In this document: positions 1 to 10,673 of the stretch, one piece after another | Numbering within the stretch: position 1 is the stretch's first letter | Layout of the letters: the number at the start of each line of letters is the position of its first letter | DNA from: Limnomonas spitsbergensis | Taxonomy: Eukaryota; Chlorophyta; Chlorophyceae; Chlamydomonadales | NCBI GenBank assembly: GCA_037349105.1 | Contig: JAYJMM010000119.1 | Coordinates: forward strand, 682,001-746,000 | Direction: 5' to 3' | Length of the DNA stretch: 64,000 nucleotides | The notes under the pieces: generated by a model | What the model was told of the DNA's origin: nothing | The model's database searches: none | Seen by the model: the letters and a program-made list of their open reading frames with translations, nothing else | Made by a program: the position numbers and the translations under genes

Positions 1-3000
1 ACTCATCAAGGTGCTGGCATGCTTTGTGACTCGGTACCCTAGTGCTATCTAGGGCACATACATGTCTCATGTTCTGCACAGTCACATAAGCTTCTCATGA
101 TCAGGAGACTCAGATGCATACTTGAGCATTCTGCGCGGTATGACAGTAGCTCATGCAACAATTAGTATGCTAGCCTTGACAGACCTCATGGCCCTAGGTT
201 CGACAGCGAGGGCCTGAGCTGAATAGAAAAGATCATCGTGGCTTTAGCAATCAGTGGCGCGAAGCCAGCGCCGATTGCTAGGATGATCTTCCTTCCCCCC
301 CCCAGCTCAGAGCACAAAGCAACGAAGCTGAAGATGAGAAAGGAGCTAGCTATGGCAGCACAGATCTATACCAAACAGTAAATGACAGCAAAGCATGAAT
401 CGTCCGGGAAGAAAAAAAATCCTGACAATGCACGATAGAAACACCAGGGGTCGGGTGGGCACAGAATGACCCTGATAAACCGCAGGTGGCGTGCTATGCT
501 GTTGGTACCAACATTATCAAGAGAGACAGAATTTCTCAATCAGGCTGCTGAACCCAAGTATGAATCTCACAGATTCAGTACATGTTAAGCGCTGAACCAT
601 GTTGTACAGAATTAAATAACAGTCAGAAAATGCTTTTGCATGACAAATGCTCAACTTTGATTCTCAGCAAGGTCAACAAACTGTATATGCTCAAACTGTG
701 CAAGTTCCAGCTGGTGAACGGAAGTCACATGGAGATAACGCACATTCTGCACAGCATACCATGAGTGCAACCCATGCAACCTGCTTCAACCAGGTGCTGC
801 TCAGGGATGGTAAGCCATTGAATTGGACACCTGCTGGCAGAGGGAACAAAGCATGTTATGTCAGGCAGCGAACTCATGCGACCAATCAGAAGCAGCGAGA
901 AATATAGCAGTAGATTTGACGACTGGTTTTTAAATGTGTCAAGAAATCAGACGCTGGTTTGGTGGCTGTGACGCTACCAGTTATCTTGCCTTTGCAAGCA
1001 AGGGATGGCCAAACAAGGCAAAGCACAACCATAGCCTGCTTTTCAACAAGGCCAGGCCACTTCTGAATGCTGATTACGGTGTTCGATTTTATTTGTAAAA
1101 GGTGACATGTACTGCTGTGAAGGTAGCAGATGCATGCGGCTCGGGTTTTCTTCATGAAGTGAAAATTGTACACATTAACATAGTTACCTATTTAAAATCT
1201 GATTCACAGATCTGCAGGTCAGGATCTGATCCAAAATTAGCAGGTCAGGTTTTGGAATTCATGACATGAGCATGTTGATCTGGATTTTCAAGATCTGCAT
1301 TGAAGTGATTGCAATTTTAAAATTTGCAGTTTATAACATGCGATTTTAAGGTCTGCAGCATTAGCTCTGTATGTTTTAGGATCTGCATTTCTAGATCTGC
1401 AGACTGTACATCTGCTGTGAAGAGATTTTTTTTTAAGAGTTGCAGTTTGACTTCTTCAAGATCTGTAACCCTATATCTACAGGTTGTACATCTGCAGGTG
1501 AAGAGCTGCATGTTTTAGGATGTACCGTTTCAGGATCTGCTGATTGCACAAATGCAGCAAAAGTGATATCAAGCTGAAACTGAAATCCCACTACTTGCGC
1601 TGTAAGAAATGCTGCACCATCTGGAATTGTGCACAATGGCAGTGCAAGGCATGCAATCACGATAATTAAATGAAGAGATGCCGGACAAAGGTTTGGTACT
1701 GAGCCTCTCGGGTGAAATGGGAGAGGTATAGATAAAACCTAGGACACACCCATCAAGGTTTTAGTGAGCTTAAGGGTGCACATAGAAAATCAACCAAGAC
1801 AGGCAGACTATCGTCTACGGGTTGAGTCAGTTAGGCCAACTGTTCGGGTACATAGCCCCATCAGGTAAAGGGGTGATAGGGACATGCACGCAGCCAAGGT
1901 AAAAGAAGACAAGCAGAACTGTTGTTCTCTTGGCTATGTTACCAGGCAGATGACGACTAGTAGATGTCCCTCCAACGTTGCCCTTACGAGCGGCGCCAGC
2001 ACAGACACCCTTTTTGAAGTCATGGTCTTCATGTACATCAGTGACGACGCTAGCGGCAGCTCCAGCGGCAGCGCTGATGGTGGCGCTGGCCGCTTTTAGA
2101 AGCTGTTGCCACCGTAGGCAACTGAAGCATTCGCGGCTCCGGCAGCGGCAGCTTTGGCCCTTGGGCCTTTCCACACGTGGCTGTCCAGATCCTTGTTTAA
2201 GTCCTCGTGGCCGGCTGCCCGGCGATTGGCTTTCCACTGATTCCTCAACTGTTTGCGTGCCTTGCGCTGCTCCCGCTCCTCTTCGCTGAGCGGTGGCTTG
2301 GGCGCCCTCACTAGAGGAGGTGCCTCGTCACCACCGGACGTCCGGGCCCCATGCCTGCCCTGAGGCATATGCACTGGCCCTTCAGTCAGGCTCCTTCGGC
2401 CGGCCGGGTTTTCACCTCTGCCGTCGTTGGAGCCTTAGGCGCCGCCAGTTGCCTTACGCCTAATTAAAGACGCGGCTTGACGGCGCCCATCTTGCATCCT
2501 GCCCGCAGCCGCTTGTCTTCTCATGATTGGATGATTGGCGGCGGCTCTCTTGCTGCCGCATGATGGCTGTGGTGGTGGCTCAGAGTGAAGAAGTCCTTGA
2601 GGCCATCCATGGCATTTCCGCCAGCTTCAGCGGGAACCGCCTGTCATATGCAGCAGTTCAACACAAATTAAGCCACTATGCGGCTGAACTCATGACAGCC
2701 CATCTTCCCCCCCCAACCTGAGGCAAAACCAGGGGTCGAAGGTTGAGAAGGGGCTGTCTAAAATTCTGGTATAGAAATCCATGGGAATAAAAAATAAAAT
2801 CCAATGAAGGCGCCTTATAGGCGAAGGCCAACTGGCAGCTATGTGTTGCATGTGTGCACTAGCAGATGTGTACTGCAGAAATGTACATCAGACATATACA
2901 ACAGATATGCACTACAGAAATGTACTGGCTAGCTTAAACAGCAGATGTGTGTTGCATGAACACCATGCACGAGGTACAGCTGTTGTACTGCATGTGTAAC

Positions 3001-3309
3001 ATGTGTACCGTATGGTATGAATATCAATAGTGGCCACGTACAACATGCAAGTCCTGGCAGGCATGTACAGCAGTGTACTGCATGATTTGTACTGGCAGAT
3101 GTGTACAACACAGCAATTAGTTCATGCACGATCGGATAGATGCATTCATCAATCTCAGGGCGGAATCACGAAATTAAATTGCAATGAACCATTTTGTCCA
3201 TTCAGTATTGGATTGAGTTCAAAGCGAAGCGTCCCTCAAGACAGCCATGACCGAACCCACATACCTTGAGGTGATCATCAAGGCTTCCATCAAAACAAGT
3301 AAAGAACTT
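1..3309. other. Left flank, no confident gene
   Basis: No convincing gene was recognised. Positions about 1190-1560 hold many degenerate copies of an ATCTGCA-type motif on both strands. Positions about 2830-3120 are rich in short ATGTGTA/TGTACAT words. A basic minus-strand ORF at 2096-2374 is listed separately. The region may be internal sequence of the older minus-strand element, because its ORF runs into here from the right, but I see no terminal repeat marking an end. Confidence 0.4.
2096..2374 (-). CDS. Possible basic ORF fragment
   Basis: A 92-codon ATG-initiated frame. Its middle is rich in Arg, Lys and Glu (PPLSEEEREQRKARKQLR), followed by an Ala-rich tail. No family was recognised. 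It could be part of the older minus-strand retroelement or chance. The GC content is higher than in the surrounding sequence, which is the only reason to list it. Confidence 0.2.
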   Translation of the reverse strand: MHMPQGRHGARTSGGDEAPPLVRAPKPPLSEEEREQRKARKQLRNQWKANRRAAGHEDLNKDLDSHVWKGPRAKAAAAGAANASVAYGGNSF

Positions 3310-4562
3310 TTACCGGAGGTTCATGTTACTCCGGTCTGTCTTGGTCAGGCTGGCCTGCCCGTCAAGCTGGCCGCGAGCACCTTGGGTCGGGGCACACAAT
3401 GGGGAACGCTGCTTGCAGCTGTCAGTCAGCATGGGCAGGGCAGAGCACGGGATGGTCTGGCCTCGGTCACTAGCGGCCTGACCAGTGTCAGCCCACATCT
3501 GCCGAATCTCCCACTCCCCAATCACATGAGCATGCACGAAATGGGTTGCATCAGGCAAAGTCTGATCCTCAAACTCAAGTGGCTCGCTTGGGTCCTCGCA
3601 GCGGGAGCCCATCTCTAGAACAATGTCATCTTGCTCTAGACCCTGACCCTCAAAGAGCGGGTCTCGTCTCTGGAATCTTGACTCATCTGTCAGAGATTTT
3701 GTGGGGGTCCCCCCCACAATTGTGAATGACACCTCACCTTGGGTGCGCAAACCACACAACCTTGTGGCCATATCTGAGGAGGCCTCATGCGGCCCTCGTG
3801 GTTCCTTGTACTACATCTCATTGCTTTGTATGGTTTTCCTTCCACCAGGGTCATGAGGATGGAAGTCAAAGAGCACGGTGTTGAACCAACTGTCCAACCC
3901 CGCATCTAGGGCGTTGTCGGCATGGCCTGGACTTACGGAACCCGGTAGATCACCGTCAACTCCACGCTCAGGCCTTTCACACCTCGGGTCAATGGCAGAC
4001 TCATGCATGGGCCCTCCCTCTGTGCACCGCACACTGCTGGCATCATGCAACAAGATAGCAGTCGGCACCTCACCTAGCGGGGTGCTGGTTGGCTGGCTGC
4101 CTGTCTGTCTCACGTCAGGCACACAAGTGGGGACCACAGCTGACGCACTCGAATCAGAGGCCGGGACCTTGGTGTGACCCTCTAGGTGCTCACCTTCCCT
4201 CTTCTCCAACCTCATGGAGGTGGGCTGCAAATGCGCATGGAATTGCATGGGCTGCGCACCTTCTGGCAGACGTGCATGGCTATGCATGGGCTGGGCAGAT
4301 TCATGCACCGCATAATGTGCAATGATGGCGGGAAGTGTGCCTGTATGGCTACGCATGGGCGCAACCCATGTTAGTATGAGCCGAGCTAGCGTGCCATCAA
4401 TGTCGTCATCGCACATGGGAAGCGTGTCATGCTCGGTAAGATTGAATGCCTCCTCAAAGACGTTATGCCCCTCCAGGAAATGGCTTAAGGTAATAAACTC
4501 TCCCATGTATCCTGGCCTGGTATGTTGTGCTATGAATCGCATGCCCTCTTTGGCACTACACA
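3310..4562 (-). pseudogene. 3' part of the older element's ORF, with an in-frame stop
   Basis: The frame continues from the segment at 16134 (...VVCSAKEGMRF), runs through a conserved-looking stretch (GEFITLSHFLEGHNVFEEAF) and then a His/Ser/Pro-rich low-complexity region. A TAG at 3811-3813 interrupts it; the same frame is open again down to 3310. The stop may be a decay mutation. No domain was recognised. Confidence 0.5.
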
Positions 4563-4566
4563 CTAC
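4563..4566. repeat. Target-site duplication, left copy (CTAC)
   Basis: CTAC abuts the first TG of A1 and is repeated at 16134-16137 after the terminal CA of B2. If the right end is placed one base earlier, the duplication becomes 5 bp (ACTAC); the restored target sequence is the same either way. A 4-5 bp duplication is typical of DDE integrases and not of tyrosine recombinases. Confidence 0.85.
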
Positions 4567-5299
4567 TGTCACGACGTATGACTGCACCGTGCGTTTGACT
4601 GCGCCAACTGCTTTTTCGGTTGGAAGTTATGTGTGAACCTGAACAAGTGTGTTTGCCGTCTAAGAGGATCCCGAACTGGGTTCTTTTACTTTTTCTTTCT
4701 TACCTTGATCTCACGGCCTTCAATAGACTCTTAACGTTTCCAGCTATTGTTCCTGATTATCGATCTGCAAGTTAATCGTCAATCCAAGTCTTACTAAGGG
4801 GAAACTGGCAGAGCAGCTAGGCCAACAGCGACCCTATAAGCATCAACAAGTCTCCTGATACGAAGCTGGCAGAGCATTTAGGCCAACAGTCGACTATCTG
4901 CAGCAATTAGAGTTATTCCTGCCTCTTAACAAGGCATATCTCCAGCCTTACAGCTGGATATTACCACCAACCCACCATCACATCTCCAATCTACAGCCTT
5001 TCCTTTGGCTCCAAGTCGATCATCTGATTCATCAGAGCTATCTTCAATCACCAGAAGTCGCCAAGCAAGCGATTCATCACAACAGATCAACGGCCACATT
5101 CGCCCAAGATCGTCCCAAGAAACCTATAAGTACCTCAAGTGTCGAGGCTTTACGAGATCTTAGTTGTCAACAGTATCGAAGAAGTCCAGGTGAAGTAGCA
5201 AGAGCTATCACCTGTTATCGAGCTGATTTCACTGAGTTACAGCAGTGGATCGAGAAGCTCTTACTATAAGCTCTGTAAGAGTTTATTAGTACTTGTTTA
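4567..5299 (+). repeat. Terminal repeat A1 of the young element
   Basis: 733 bp starting TGTCACGACG and ending ACTTGTTTA. It differs from A2 by a 4-base insertion near 5162 and a few substitutions. It contains CTATAAG boxes (for example near 4834 and 5125) that could act as TATA elements, and a TGTAA at 5274-5278. It is followed directly by the leader, with no B sequence. Confidence 0.9.
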
Positions 5300-5313
5300 A
5301 GAAAGAAAAAGTC

Positions 5314-5335
5314 CGATTAGTCGCACCTCTAATCG
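5314..5335 (+). promoter_or_regulatory. Conserved leader hairpin after A1
   Basis: A 7-bp perfect stem (CGATTAG / CTAATCG) with an 8-base loop (TCGCACCT), 14 bases after A1. The older element has a hairpin at the same place (16532-16553, minus) with stem CGACTAG / CTAGTCG and loop TGGCACCT. One stem pair has changed on both sides (T-A to C-G), which suggests selection for the RNA structure. A role in packaging, priming or translation is possible; the loop of the older copy begins TGG, as primer-binding sites often do. Confidence 0.6.
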
Positions 5336-5392
5336 ACTGTAGCGGAAATCGTTCGTGTCAAGAGCGATAAAAAGGTGAAGGGGGGGAGCCAA

Positions 5393-8347
5393 ATGGCTGA
5401 TAAAGATCCCCAGATTGCTAAAGAGGTGGATAAGGATAGCATCGCTACCCGGACCAGGGCAGCGATAGCAGCCAAGGCTTCTTCAGGAGCTGATCAAGGT
5501 GCATCTTCTGGCTCTGCAGTTCTGCCAGTGAAAGTCAGTAGTGCATGGGATCTAATGTATGCCAAGGCTGGAGACAAAGAAAGGGTGTTGCTGGACAAGC
5601 TAGCGGACAAGCATGCCGCAGTGAAGCTTGCGATGAATACTATTTCATATAACCTTCCCCCAGAGCAGTACAAGGCAGAGTTTGCCAAGATCACCAAGCT
5701 GGAGGATGAACGAAAGGCTATTATCAATCAGGGATTGATCGAGTCGCCAAGAAAAGTGGAAATGGCTTTCACGAACGACGCAACTGCAGAGAAAGTAATG
5801 TGGCCAGTCAACAACCCTGTGTTTGATCACTTCAGTAATCAACATACAAGATACGCGTCTTCTGGGACGCCGTCTAAAATGACGCAGGTTACCCTACTTG
5901 CAGAACAGATTGTTCTAACTGAGGTTGATGAAGGGTCTCAGTCAGGGTCCGCTACGTCAGTGGCCGCGCCACAGAGAGCACCTGAACAGTCTCCTGCTGT
6001 GCACGTGTCAATGCCTTTTGCGGTGCATGAGCCCATGGCGCAGAATGCACCAGTGCATGTGCCTGTTGCGGACATCCCAGTATTCGTGCCTGTTGCTGCT
6101 CCCGCCTCTGTCCCTCCCTCCAATGCTGCGCCTATTCAGGGTGCATCTGTGAGAAGAGAAGGTCATGGTGTGGAATCTGGATCATCACGTCCGCCACCGC
6201 CGCCACCGCCGCCACCGCCGCCGCCGCCGACGCAAGTCCCTGCGAGGTCGGCTGGACAGACGCATAACGTACCAGTCTACCCACAGTCTGGACGATATGA
6301 AGATTCTGTGCCGCGGATGCAAGGTTTGGCGTCCGTGTCGGAAGAGCCTGAAGGTGAAGGATCTGGGGGAAGTACCGGGGATGATGTCACCGCTGGAGAA
6401 CCTCAAGAACAAGGTAACCGTTTCACGGGACCTGCTGCATCACAGTCGTTTCATACGGCTGCGGGCACTGAGCATTCCAATTGGAATACTCCTGTCACTC
6501 AGGGTCTAGGTGGTTCTGGTCTGGATAGCTCCAGGGTTAGGGCAGTCCGTGATAGGGCGGCGCTTGCCCAGAGACTGCTACTGGAATATGATCGCCGGCA
6601 GCAAGGCGAGGATGCAGCTAGAACCGCTGCAATGATCATTGAGCCCCTGCGGGCAGGCACCAGAGGTACGGCAGCTGCACCGTCCCAGGAACGCAGCTAT
6701 CAAGAGACGTCTCAAGAGGACCAGAGTAGGTTCAGGTCTGCTCAGCAGGTACCTAGAGAGCATCCATGGAATGGGTTTCCACCTGTGAGAGATTCTAGTC
6801 AGAATCAAAGAGAGCAACGGTTCTCTGGCCAAGGTCAGGGCACCAATCAGGGTCAAGAGCATGATCAACATCAAGGTCAGTCGCAAGGGCAGGGCATGAA
6901 TCAGAACCTGCGGTATGGACATCAAGACCGAGGTGAGTTCCACGGAGGTGGGACAGGAACTGGCTATAGTCAAGGGCTAGCAGGAGGTAACCAACCACCT
7001 AATGGTGGACCACCATCGGGTGGGGGTCAGCCTCCCGGTAACAGATGGGTGTCAAGACATGGTGTGTTGTACGGGTCAGTAGACCCTGCCAGAAGCCAAG
7101 TTCCTGCAGGAGATGATCCTGGTGGACGCCCTGGTTCAGAGAGTGCCACACCAGGACCAGTAAATTGGCTGACTGATGTCAAGCTAGATGGGAAGACTGT
7201 GATTGACTCGTCCAGGGTTGTTGAGTTCTCAGCGACTGAGAGCATTATCTCTCACAGGATATGGGACCGATCACTCAGGTTGTTCTGGGGGAATAACGTG
7301 CACATGCTGCACGATGCTGTGTCTGCCCAGGTGAGCATCATCATGAGCACTATTCTGCCAGCAGGGGTAGCTTTTCTCAAGAAGCACTTCGCAGAGCTAG
7401 TGTATTTGTGCCCCAGTGCAATGCCGCCCATGATGAGAGCCATTGAGGGCAGGGACGGCAGTACCAGGAATGATTTCCTGCAGGATGGCACTCAGACCAT
7501 CATGGGGAACATGAGGAGGAATAAGATGATCCTGATGGGGGTCGAGGAGGCTGGGGTACGAGAGTACGACCCTTATCCATTACAGGATGAGCCCTACAGC
7601 TTTATTGAAGCCCTGTTGATGGTAGCCAAGCGCTACCTCAACGTTGCAACATCAGCTGAGTTGGCCATTTGGACCCAGGGCTGCATCATGGGTAAGCAGA
7701 ATCAGCTTGACAGGACGGTACTTGTCAGCGAGAGCCCCAGGCAGTTTGGGATCAGGTGTCTGTCAGTTTACTCAGCGTTTCAGGGGTCTAACAAGATCGC
7801 TTACAATGGGACGATTGAAAGGACATCTATCATTGATGTGATCATGCGTGGTGTACCAGTGTACCTCCAGGAGGTGTGTGAGAGAGAGCTTCAGGGCTTG
7901 GGTGTTGAAGATGACAACTTCAGAGTCCAGGCAAGTGTGATCATTGAGGCCATGCAGAATGCCTATGAGTACCGTGTGAGGACACAGGTCAGGAAGGGTA
8001 TCAGGTATGAGGACCTGACTGCAGAGGGAAGCAAAGATGTTGGAAGAAGAAACCAGAATTCTGGTCAGCATGCTACACCTCGGAGTCATGCAACTGAGGT
8101 GAGATCTAGTGCAGTGGGTTACCCTAGCACAATGCACCCGCATCGCGGCCCGAGCGCCGGGTCATCCAGGCCTTTCCAGGCTGGAAGAGGAGGAGGTGGG
8201 TACAGCAATGTGCAGAGACCAACAGGATCGGGTTACCCTTCCAACAGGCCGATGGCTGTTAAAAACTGTCAGATCTGCCACGGTGATCACTACCTGGATA
8301 AATGTGACCAGTTGCCTGCGTTCCTCGCGTCGGCAGCAAGGGGTTGA
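5393..8347 (+). CDS. Gag-like polyprotein with zinc knuckle
   Basis: The structural protein of the young element, expected to form the particle and bind the RNA. The start is the ATG at 5393 (MADKDPQ); the frame is open 18 bases upstream but without another ATG. About 984 residues. The first ~550 are low in hydrophobic residues, with a poly-Pro run (about 6190-6228) and Gln/Gly-rich stretches. A compact capsid-like region follows (from about residue 610; RLFWGNNVHMLHDAV ... YSFIEALLMVAKRYL). The C-terminus is Arg/Gly-rich and ends with one CCHC-like knuckle, CQICHGDHYLDKC (C-x2-C-x3-H-x4-C). It ends at TGA 8345-8347; the same frame is open for another 92 codons. Assignment rests on position, the knuckle and general composition. 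Confidence 0.75.
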   Translation: MADKDPQIAKEVDKDSIATRTRAAIAAKASSGADQGASSGSAVLPVKVSSAWDLMYAKAGDKERVLLDKLADKHAAVKLAMNTISYNLPPEQYKAEFAKITKLEDERKAIINQGLIESPRKVEMAFTNDATAEKVMWPVNNPVFDHFSNQHTRYASSGTPSKMTQVTLLAEQIVLTEVDEGSQSGSATSVAAPQRAPEQSPAVHVSMPFAVHEPMAQNAPVHVPVADIPVFVPVAAPASVPPSNAAPIQGASVRREGHGVESGSSRPPPPPPPPPPPPPTQVPARSAGQTHNVPVYPQSGRYEDSVPRMQGLASVSEEPEGEGSGGSTGDDVTAGEPQEQGNRFTGPAASQSFHTAAGTEHSNWNTPVTQGLGGSGLDSSRVRAVRDRAALAQRLLLEYDRRQQGEDAARTAAMIIEPLRAGTRGTAAAPSQERSYQETSQEDQSRFRSAQQVPREHPWNGFPPVRDSSQNQREQRFSGQGQGTNQGQEHDQHQGQSQGQGMNQNLRYGHQDRGEFHGGGTGTGYSQGLAGGNQPPNGGPPSGGGQPPGNRWVSRHGVLYGSVDPARSQVPAGDDPGGRPGSESATPGPVNWLTDVKLDGKTVIDSSRVVEFSATESIISHRIWDRSLRLFWGNNVHMLHDAVSAQVSIIMSTILPAGVAFLKKHFAELVYLCPSAMPPMMRAIEGRDGSTRNDFLQDGTQTIMGNMRRNKMILMGVEEAGVREYDPYPLQDEPYSFIEALLMVAKRYLNVATSAELAIWTQGCIMGKQNQLDRTVLVSESPRQFGIRCLSVYSAFQGSNKIAYNGTIERTSIIDVIMRGVPVYLQEVCERELQGLGVEDDNFRVQASVIIEAMQNAYEYRVRTQVRKGIRYEDLTAEGSKDVGRRNQNSGQHATPRSHATEVRSSAVGYPSTMHPHRGPSAGSSRPFQAGRGGGGYSNVQRPTGSGYPSNRPMAVKNCQICHGDHYLDKCDQLPAFLASAARG

Positions 8348-8350
8348 GCA

Positions 8351-8798
8351 ATGGAGGCTTTGGAGAAGGGACCGAAGACTGCTGCAGCTAAACCTGCAGC
8401 GGACGGCGCTCCTATGCCAACTGCTGCAGTAGCAAGGGCGCAGGTGGATCCAGGTGAACTGCAAAGGGCTGTGCCATATGTGTCCTTAGGGCCTGAGTAC
8501 AGGCCGGAGGCTGAGGTAAAGTTCAATCTGGACAACCACTATGCCGCGCGTGCGGTGGAGGAGGATCAGAGTGGTGTTAGGTTCTATCAACGGGACAATG
8601 GTGAGGACTACGCACGAGCACATCAATGATGCTGCCTACAGAAGCCCAGAGCTTCATGCGCATGCAAAAGAGTACAGAGGTGAGGAAGTGCACAGTGCGC
8701 AGCTAGCGCAATACAATGATGGTTGGGATGAGCCGGGTGACCCTGATCAATGCCCAGAGGTTGAAGCACAGGGATGCTTTGGCTCCAATTACAACTGA
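8351..8798 (+). pseudogene. Broken linker ORF between gag and protease
   Basis: After the gag stop the gag frame resumes with an ATG at 8351 and stays open to 8629 (MEALEKGPKTAAAKP ...). The apparent coding continues one frame over, from about 8620 (HINDAAYRSPELHAHAKEY), to a TGA at 8796-8798, and that second frame is the frame of the protease-like ORF. So a single-base shift near 8615-8625 and two stops separate gag from the protease. This could be decay, or programmed recoding (readthrough and frameshift) as in some retroelements. No domain was recognised. Confidence 0.5.
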
Positions 8799-8831
8799 CA
8801 CGGAGTACATGGCACCCATCACCTGACAGCA

Positions 8832-9806
8832 ATGGCTGCAGTATTAGGGAGTTTTCGAGATGACTTTGCTAAAAAGGGGTCTAAAATTTTTCCAGACGGG
8901 TTCCAGGGGAAATCCAGAGTCCCTGGCCCGGTTTCCAAGTTAGATACACTGGTTACGTTTTCAGCAGCCGAAGATGACTCACGCCGATCCCGCATAGTTT
9001 CTGGGGATCCATTTGTGGACAGGGGGGCAACTTCTGCTTCACGTTTTCAGACTGAAGTTCCGACCACGTTGCTCACTCATGGTCCAGGATCACGCTGGTC
9101 TGAAGTTAGGGTTCCGACGAACCGACGGCAGGGGGGGAATGAACCTCCTATATTATCTTCTGACGTTTCTCTAACAGACACTACCCAACGCTTACTGTTT
9201 GATCGATCTGCTTCACTTCGTGTGCATACTGCCGCAGAGCATGAGCCTGAATCATTCCTGGTGAGCAATCTGCCTGAACCTGACCCTGTTCGTATGAGTG
9301 CCCTCATTGCTAACGCCTCGGACATTGGTGCCTACTTCCGTTCGCTTACAGGATCATTGTTTTATTTTGCAAACCCTGAAGAGTCGCCAGGTGAGCAGGT
9401 TGGCTTGATCTTTGATGGCTGCCGAAAACAATTGCCTGCTAGGGCCATGTTAGACTTCGGGTCCAATTGCCATTTGATCACCGACAGGGAGGCGCACCGA
9501 CTGGGCATACCTGTTCTTCCATACCCCATGAAGCTCGCCACTAGTGGTGGTGTTGACACGATTAGGGGCATTACGCCTATTATCACGATTTCTTATGGGT
9601 CAGGGTCGGCGGAGCTGACCAGTGAGCACTGTTTTCTTGTCATTGCCTGGGCTCCGTCGCACTCGTTCACTGCACTGTTCGGGAACCCTGATAGCATACA
9701 TTTCAGAGCGATCCATGATGTTGCCAGAGGTATCCTCACTTTCAGACCAAACTGGTCTTCAGATGTTCTTGAGCTGCCGGTCTCGACTGTGAGATCTGAT
9801 AACTAG
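8832..9806 (+). CDS. Retropepsin-like aspartic protease ORF
   Basis: 324 codons from the ATG at 8832 to TAG 9804-9806. The C-terminal half carries the retroelement aspartic-protease pattern: an active-site-like loop MLDFGSNCHLIT (about residues 208-219), a flap-like stretch with conserved Gly residues, and a late ALFGNPDSIHF ... ARGILTFRPNW segment that matches the end of algal retroelement proteases. The catalytic triad is D-F-G rather than D-T/S-G, so activity is uncertain. The N-terminal ~150 residues are unrecognised. In a normal element a reverse transcriptase would follow; here a hairpin and a G-tract follow instead. Confidence 0.65.
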   Translation: MAAVLGSFRDDFAKKGSKIFPDGFQGKSRVPGPVSKLDTLVTFSAAEDDSRRSRIVSGDPFVDRGATSASRFQTEVPTTLLTHGPGSRWSEVRVPTNRRQGGNEPPILSSDVSLTDTTQRLLFDRSASLRVHTAAEHEPESFLVSNLPEPDPVRMSALIANASDIGAYFRSLTGSLFYFANPEESPGEQVGLIFDGCRKQLPARAMLDFGSNCHLITDREAHRLGIPVLPYPMKLATSGGVDTIRGITPIITISYGSGSAELTSEHCFLVIAWAPSHSFTALFGNPDSIHFRAIHDVARGILTFRPNWSSDVLELPVSTVRSDN

Positions 9807-9823
9807 TCTCCTACAGCACCTTT

Positions 9824-9861
9824 CAACTCTGCACGATTGCATCGTGTAGAGTTGGGGGGGG
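9824..9861 (+). promoter_or_regulatory. Hairpin followed by a G8 tract after the protease ORF
   Basis: CAACTCTGCACGAT and ATCGTGTAGAGTTG pair over 14 positions with one mismatch around a 3-base loop (9824-9854). They are followed at once by eight G and AAG. The arrangement resembles a polypurine tract, and a TGTG start follows, as at an internal LTR-like border. It could be a central priming site, a recoding or termination signal, or a scar where the reverse-transcriptase region was lost. Confidence 0.45.
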
Positions 9862-10082
9862 AAGTGTGCTGCTGATTGAGATGACACAGTATTACATATC
9901 TTCACATTACTCAATCTCCTCTGCTTCCCTCCTCCTCATTGCTGCAGATCTACTCCTTCAAGTGAGTACCAGTCGTCAAACAGCACTACACCCTGATTAC
10001 GGTGTAGTGGACTCTGTTAGTATCAGTAGTTAGTAATTGCTTGTATAATGCTGAGCACTTTGGTGCCTGTCATTTTGCGCAG

Positions 10083-10673
10083 ATGGCTATTCCGCCGCCG
10101 CGAGATAGGCCTTTGATTAGAACCTGGCTCGGGGAGCAACACCCCATAGCAGTACCGCGAGAATACTCGCGTACTTTGCACTGCTGGAGCAACGAGCTCC
10201 ATGGTGTTGATTGGCCGACATTACACAATCATCGGACCATAAATCAATTTAATCAGCTAGAAAAGCTGCCGCGTCGCCGCTGGTGGGACAATCTCGCTCC
10301 TGATGAGGCCACCGAGCATCTCTTTAAATATGCTCAGCGGACCACCAGAGCAGCCAATACTGTGACAGAGGAAATGAACGACATCTCAGCAGATATAGAA
10401 CTCCTCTGTACCGTATATAGAACACCTGCATTGCTGTACGCACTTGGAGCTGGCATCCATGGATTGGATGCAGTTTCGTGGAATGGTCCATGGGATGAGC
10501 CCAACTGGAGCCTCCATAGATGCGGCTTTGGAGTGCTGCAATGCGACAACTCTTACCCAGATGCGTTGCACTTTGTAGAGCAGCACTACATTATAGAGGG
10601 AAGGCAGCAGGTCAGGGCCAAGTGTCTGATTCTCAGAGAATTCTGGATCATGTATCAGCATCAGCGGTTCTAA
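10083..10673 (+). CDS. Unknown ORF upstream of the methyltransferase
   Basis: 197 codons from ATG 10083 (MAIPPPRDRPLIRTW) to TAA 10671-10673. The ATG lies directly after a TTGCGCAG that could be a 3' splice site. No family was recognised; the protein is rich in Trp, His and Arg and has no reverse-transcriptase motif. It lies in the same frame as the long ORF that follows, separated only by the TAA, so the two may be made as one protein by readthrough, or the stop may be a mutation. Confidence 0.5.
   Translation: MAIPPPRDRPLIRTWLGEQHPIAVPREYSRTLHCWSNELHGVDWPTLHNHRTINQFNQLEKLPRRRWWDNLAPDEATEHLFKYAQRTTRAANTVTEEMNDISADIELLCTVYRTPALLYALGAGIHGLDAVSWNGPWDEPNWSLHRCGFGVLQCDNSYPDALHFVEQHYIIEGRQQVRAKCLILREFWIMYQHQRF

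Noticed and set aside
10041..10082. Earlier start for the unknown ORF of the young element
   Set aside because: The upstream part of the frame has no ATG; the first ATG is at 10083.
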